DNA of 55,947 nt, taken from positions 1-55,947 of the forward strand of contig NZ_FOPJ01000016.1 in assembly GCF_900113445.1 (NCBI RefSeq), given 5' to 3'. Source of the stretch: Corynebacterium spheniscorum. Lineage in GTDB: Bacteria > Actinomycetota > Actinomycetes > Mycobacteriales > Mycobacteriaceae. Below the pieces are notes generated by a model. That model saw nothing but the letters and a program-made list of their open reading frames with translations. It was not told where the DNA came from and did no database searches. Shown in pieces: positions 55,050-55,947 of this stretch; the stretch's first letter is position 1; each line of letters begins with the position of its first letter. The position numbers and the translations under genes were made by a program.

Positions 55050-55844
55050 ATGACCGCTTATAGCGATATTGCTCCTGTTGAGGATCTTGATGTTGATGGT
55101 GAGCTGTGGATTCTGACGATCACGAATAAGGAGCGTGTTTCTGAGACTGTTATGCGTGTGACTTTGCAAGGCGATGATTGCAAGGCGCATAAGAGCCAGG
55201 GGTTTGAGGAGCATGTGGTGTTGTTCTTTGATGCTCCGGATGCTGGTGGGGAAGTGCTACCTGAACCTGATGGTGAAGGTGGCTGGACGTATCCCCGTGA
55301 AGGCTCGCGTTTGCATCGGCATATTACGATCCGTCGTTTCCGGCCAGAGTTGGGCGAAATTGATTTGGATTTCATTTTGCATGATGAGGGTTTTAAGACG
55401 GAGTGGGTGAAAAATATTCCGGTTGGTACGCAGATGCGGATGATTGGTCCGCATGGTGGGGTTGAGATCTCTGAGGAATATGACCGCTACAAGATTTTGG
55501 TCGATGAGATTGGTTTTACTGGGGTGAGTAGGTGGCTGGAAAGAACTCCGTCGGTGGCGCCGAAGGATGTGTTTGTGAAGATCCCGAGCGCGTCGTCGAA
55601 GGTGCCGGTGCCTGAGTGTGAGGGCTTGAATCTGACGTGGTTGGTTCAAGACGAGGGCGACCCAGACCTGATCGAGACGATGCATGGGTTTGAGCTCAAT
55701 GATGATGAAGCGACGTTTGTGGGCTTAATCGCTGAGAAATCAGAGGAAGAGGCATTTGATCAGTGGATGTTTGAGAATCATCCTCATCCGATCAAGCATG
55801 CCGGTTCGATGGCGTATTGGAAGATGGGAGAAGAAGGCCACTAA
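55050..55844 (+). CDS. Siderophore-interacting protein (FAD-binding ferric reductase)
   Basis: 264 residues. The N-terminal FAD domain includes HRHITIRRFRPELGEIDLDFILHDEG (flavin motif R-x-x-[ST/I]-x-R) and IPVGTQMRMIGPHGGVEI, followed by the NAD(P)H domain ILVDEIGFTGVSRWLERTPS (usually GDETALPA in this family), and the C-terminal hallmark AGSMAYWKMGEEGH. SIPs reduce ferric siderophores to release iron in the cytosol. The altered GDETALP-type motif is noteworthy. Codons are rich in T-ending GAT/GTT/GGT, unlike the C-ending neighbours such as uvrD1. GAAAGGA ribosome site. Confidence 0.86.
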   Translation: MTAYSDIAPVEDLDVDGELWILTITNKERVSETVMRVTLQGDDCKAHKSQGFEEHVVLFFDAPDAGGEVLPEPDGEGGWTYPREGSRLHRHITIRRFRPELGEIDLDFILHDEGFKTEWVKNIPVGTQMRMIGPHGGVEISEEYDRYKILVDEIGFTGVSRWLERTPSVAPKDVFVKIPSASSKVPVPECEGLNLTWLVQDEGDPDLIETMHGFELNDDEATFVGLIAEKSEEEAFDQWMFENHPHPIKHAGSMAYWKMGEEGH

Positions 55845-55947
55845 CCCACACCCGGGTTAAGTAGCAAAATGTGTGCTCAAATTTCGGCGTTGTAGCTGGT
55901 CAGGGTATGTAAATCCGGGTTTTATTAGGTTCCGGGGCTTATATCCG

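Overview
The window looks like a chromosomal segment of a Corynebacterium or close relative. The grounds are corynebacterial family content (LGFP-repeat cell-wall protein, short Rpf with an N-terminal transglycosylase domain, SepH, DUF3239, DUF2771, DUF3027, MctC, mycoredoxin) and a gene order that, from memory, follows Corynebacterium glutamicum and, more loosely, the Mycobacterium tuberculosis stretch from the XPB helicase through rpfA, cspB, serC, gltA, pgi and chorismate mutase to uvrD1. Reading frames are moderately GC-rich, and many genes start with GTG.

Layout. 1-0.7 kb: 5S rRNA closing an rRNA operon, with its terminator. 0.7-4 kb: a two-gene SufC/SufB-like pair and an LGFP-repeat protein. 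4-10.7 kb: aminotransferase, DUF3239, XPB helicase and its large helicase-associated neighbour, with a 21-bp minisatellite between the last two. 10.7-14.9 kb: the accessory part. It holds 1.4 kb of decayed sequence, a frameshifted secreted Cys-rich protein with a small two-helix membrane partner (candidate bacteriocin and immunity protein), and a wrecked IS3-family element whose terminal inverted repeats are still visible. 14.9-25.4 kb: rpf1 with a probable cyclic-di-AMP riboswitch, cold-shock protein, DUF2771, glutaminyl cyclase, DUF3027, purine permease, TrmH methyltransferase, a DUF6928-like protein, sepH and serC. 25.4-33.3 kb: gltA, FKBP isomerase, aldo/keto reductase, the mctC monocarboxylate-uptake operon behind RamB- and RamA-like sites, a beta-lactamase-fold protein and DedA. 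33.3-37.1 kb: a second accessory patch with a broken PIN toxin and a long broken partner, a possible patatin remnant and an ABC exporter. 37.2-53.9 kb: tRNA-Arg(CCT), mycoredoxin, folA-thyA, cysQ, lhr, nei, pgi, mhuD, an aldehyde dehydrogenase, chorismate mutase and uvrD. 53.9-55.9 kb: a possible DtxR box, a TetR regulator and a siderophore-interacting protein.

Themes. DNA repair is heavily represented (XPB, Lhr, Nei, UvrD1). Central carbon and acetate metabolism (gltA, mctC) carries sites expected for RamA/RamB control. Iron and heme handling appears in MhuD, the SIP and the DtxR-like box. Several genes are broken by single-base length changes, mostly in or beside short homopolymer runs (secreted Cys-rich protein, PIN partner, lhr 3' end). 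Raw-read checks would separate true decay or phase variation from assembly error.

All family names rest on reading the translated sequence. No database search was possible.
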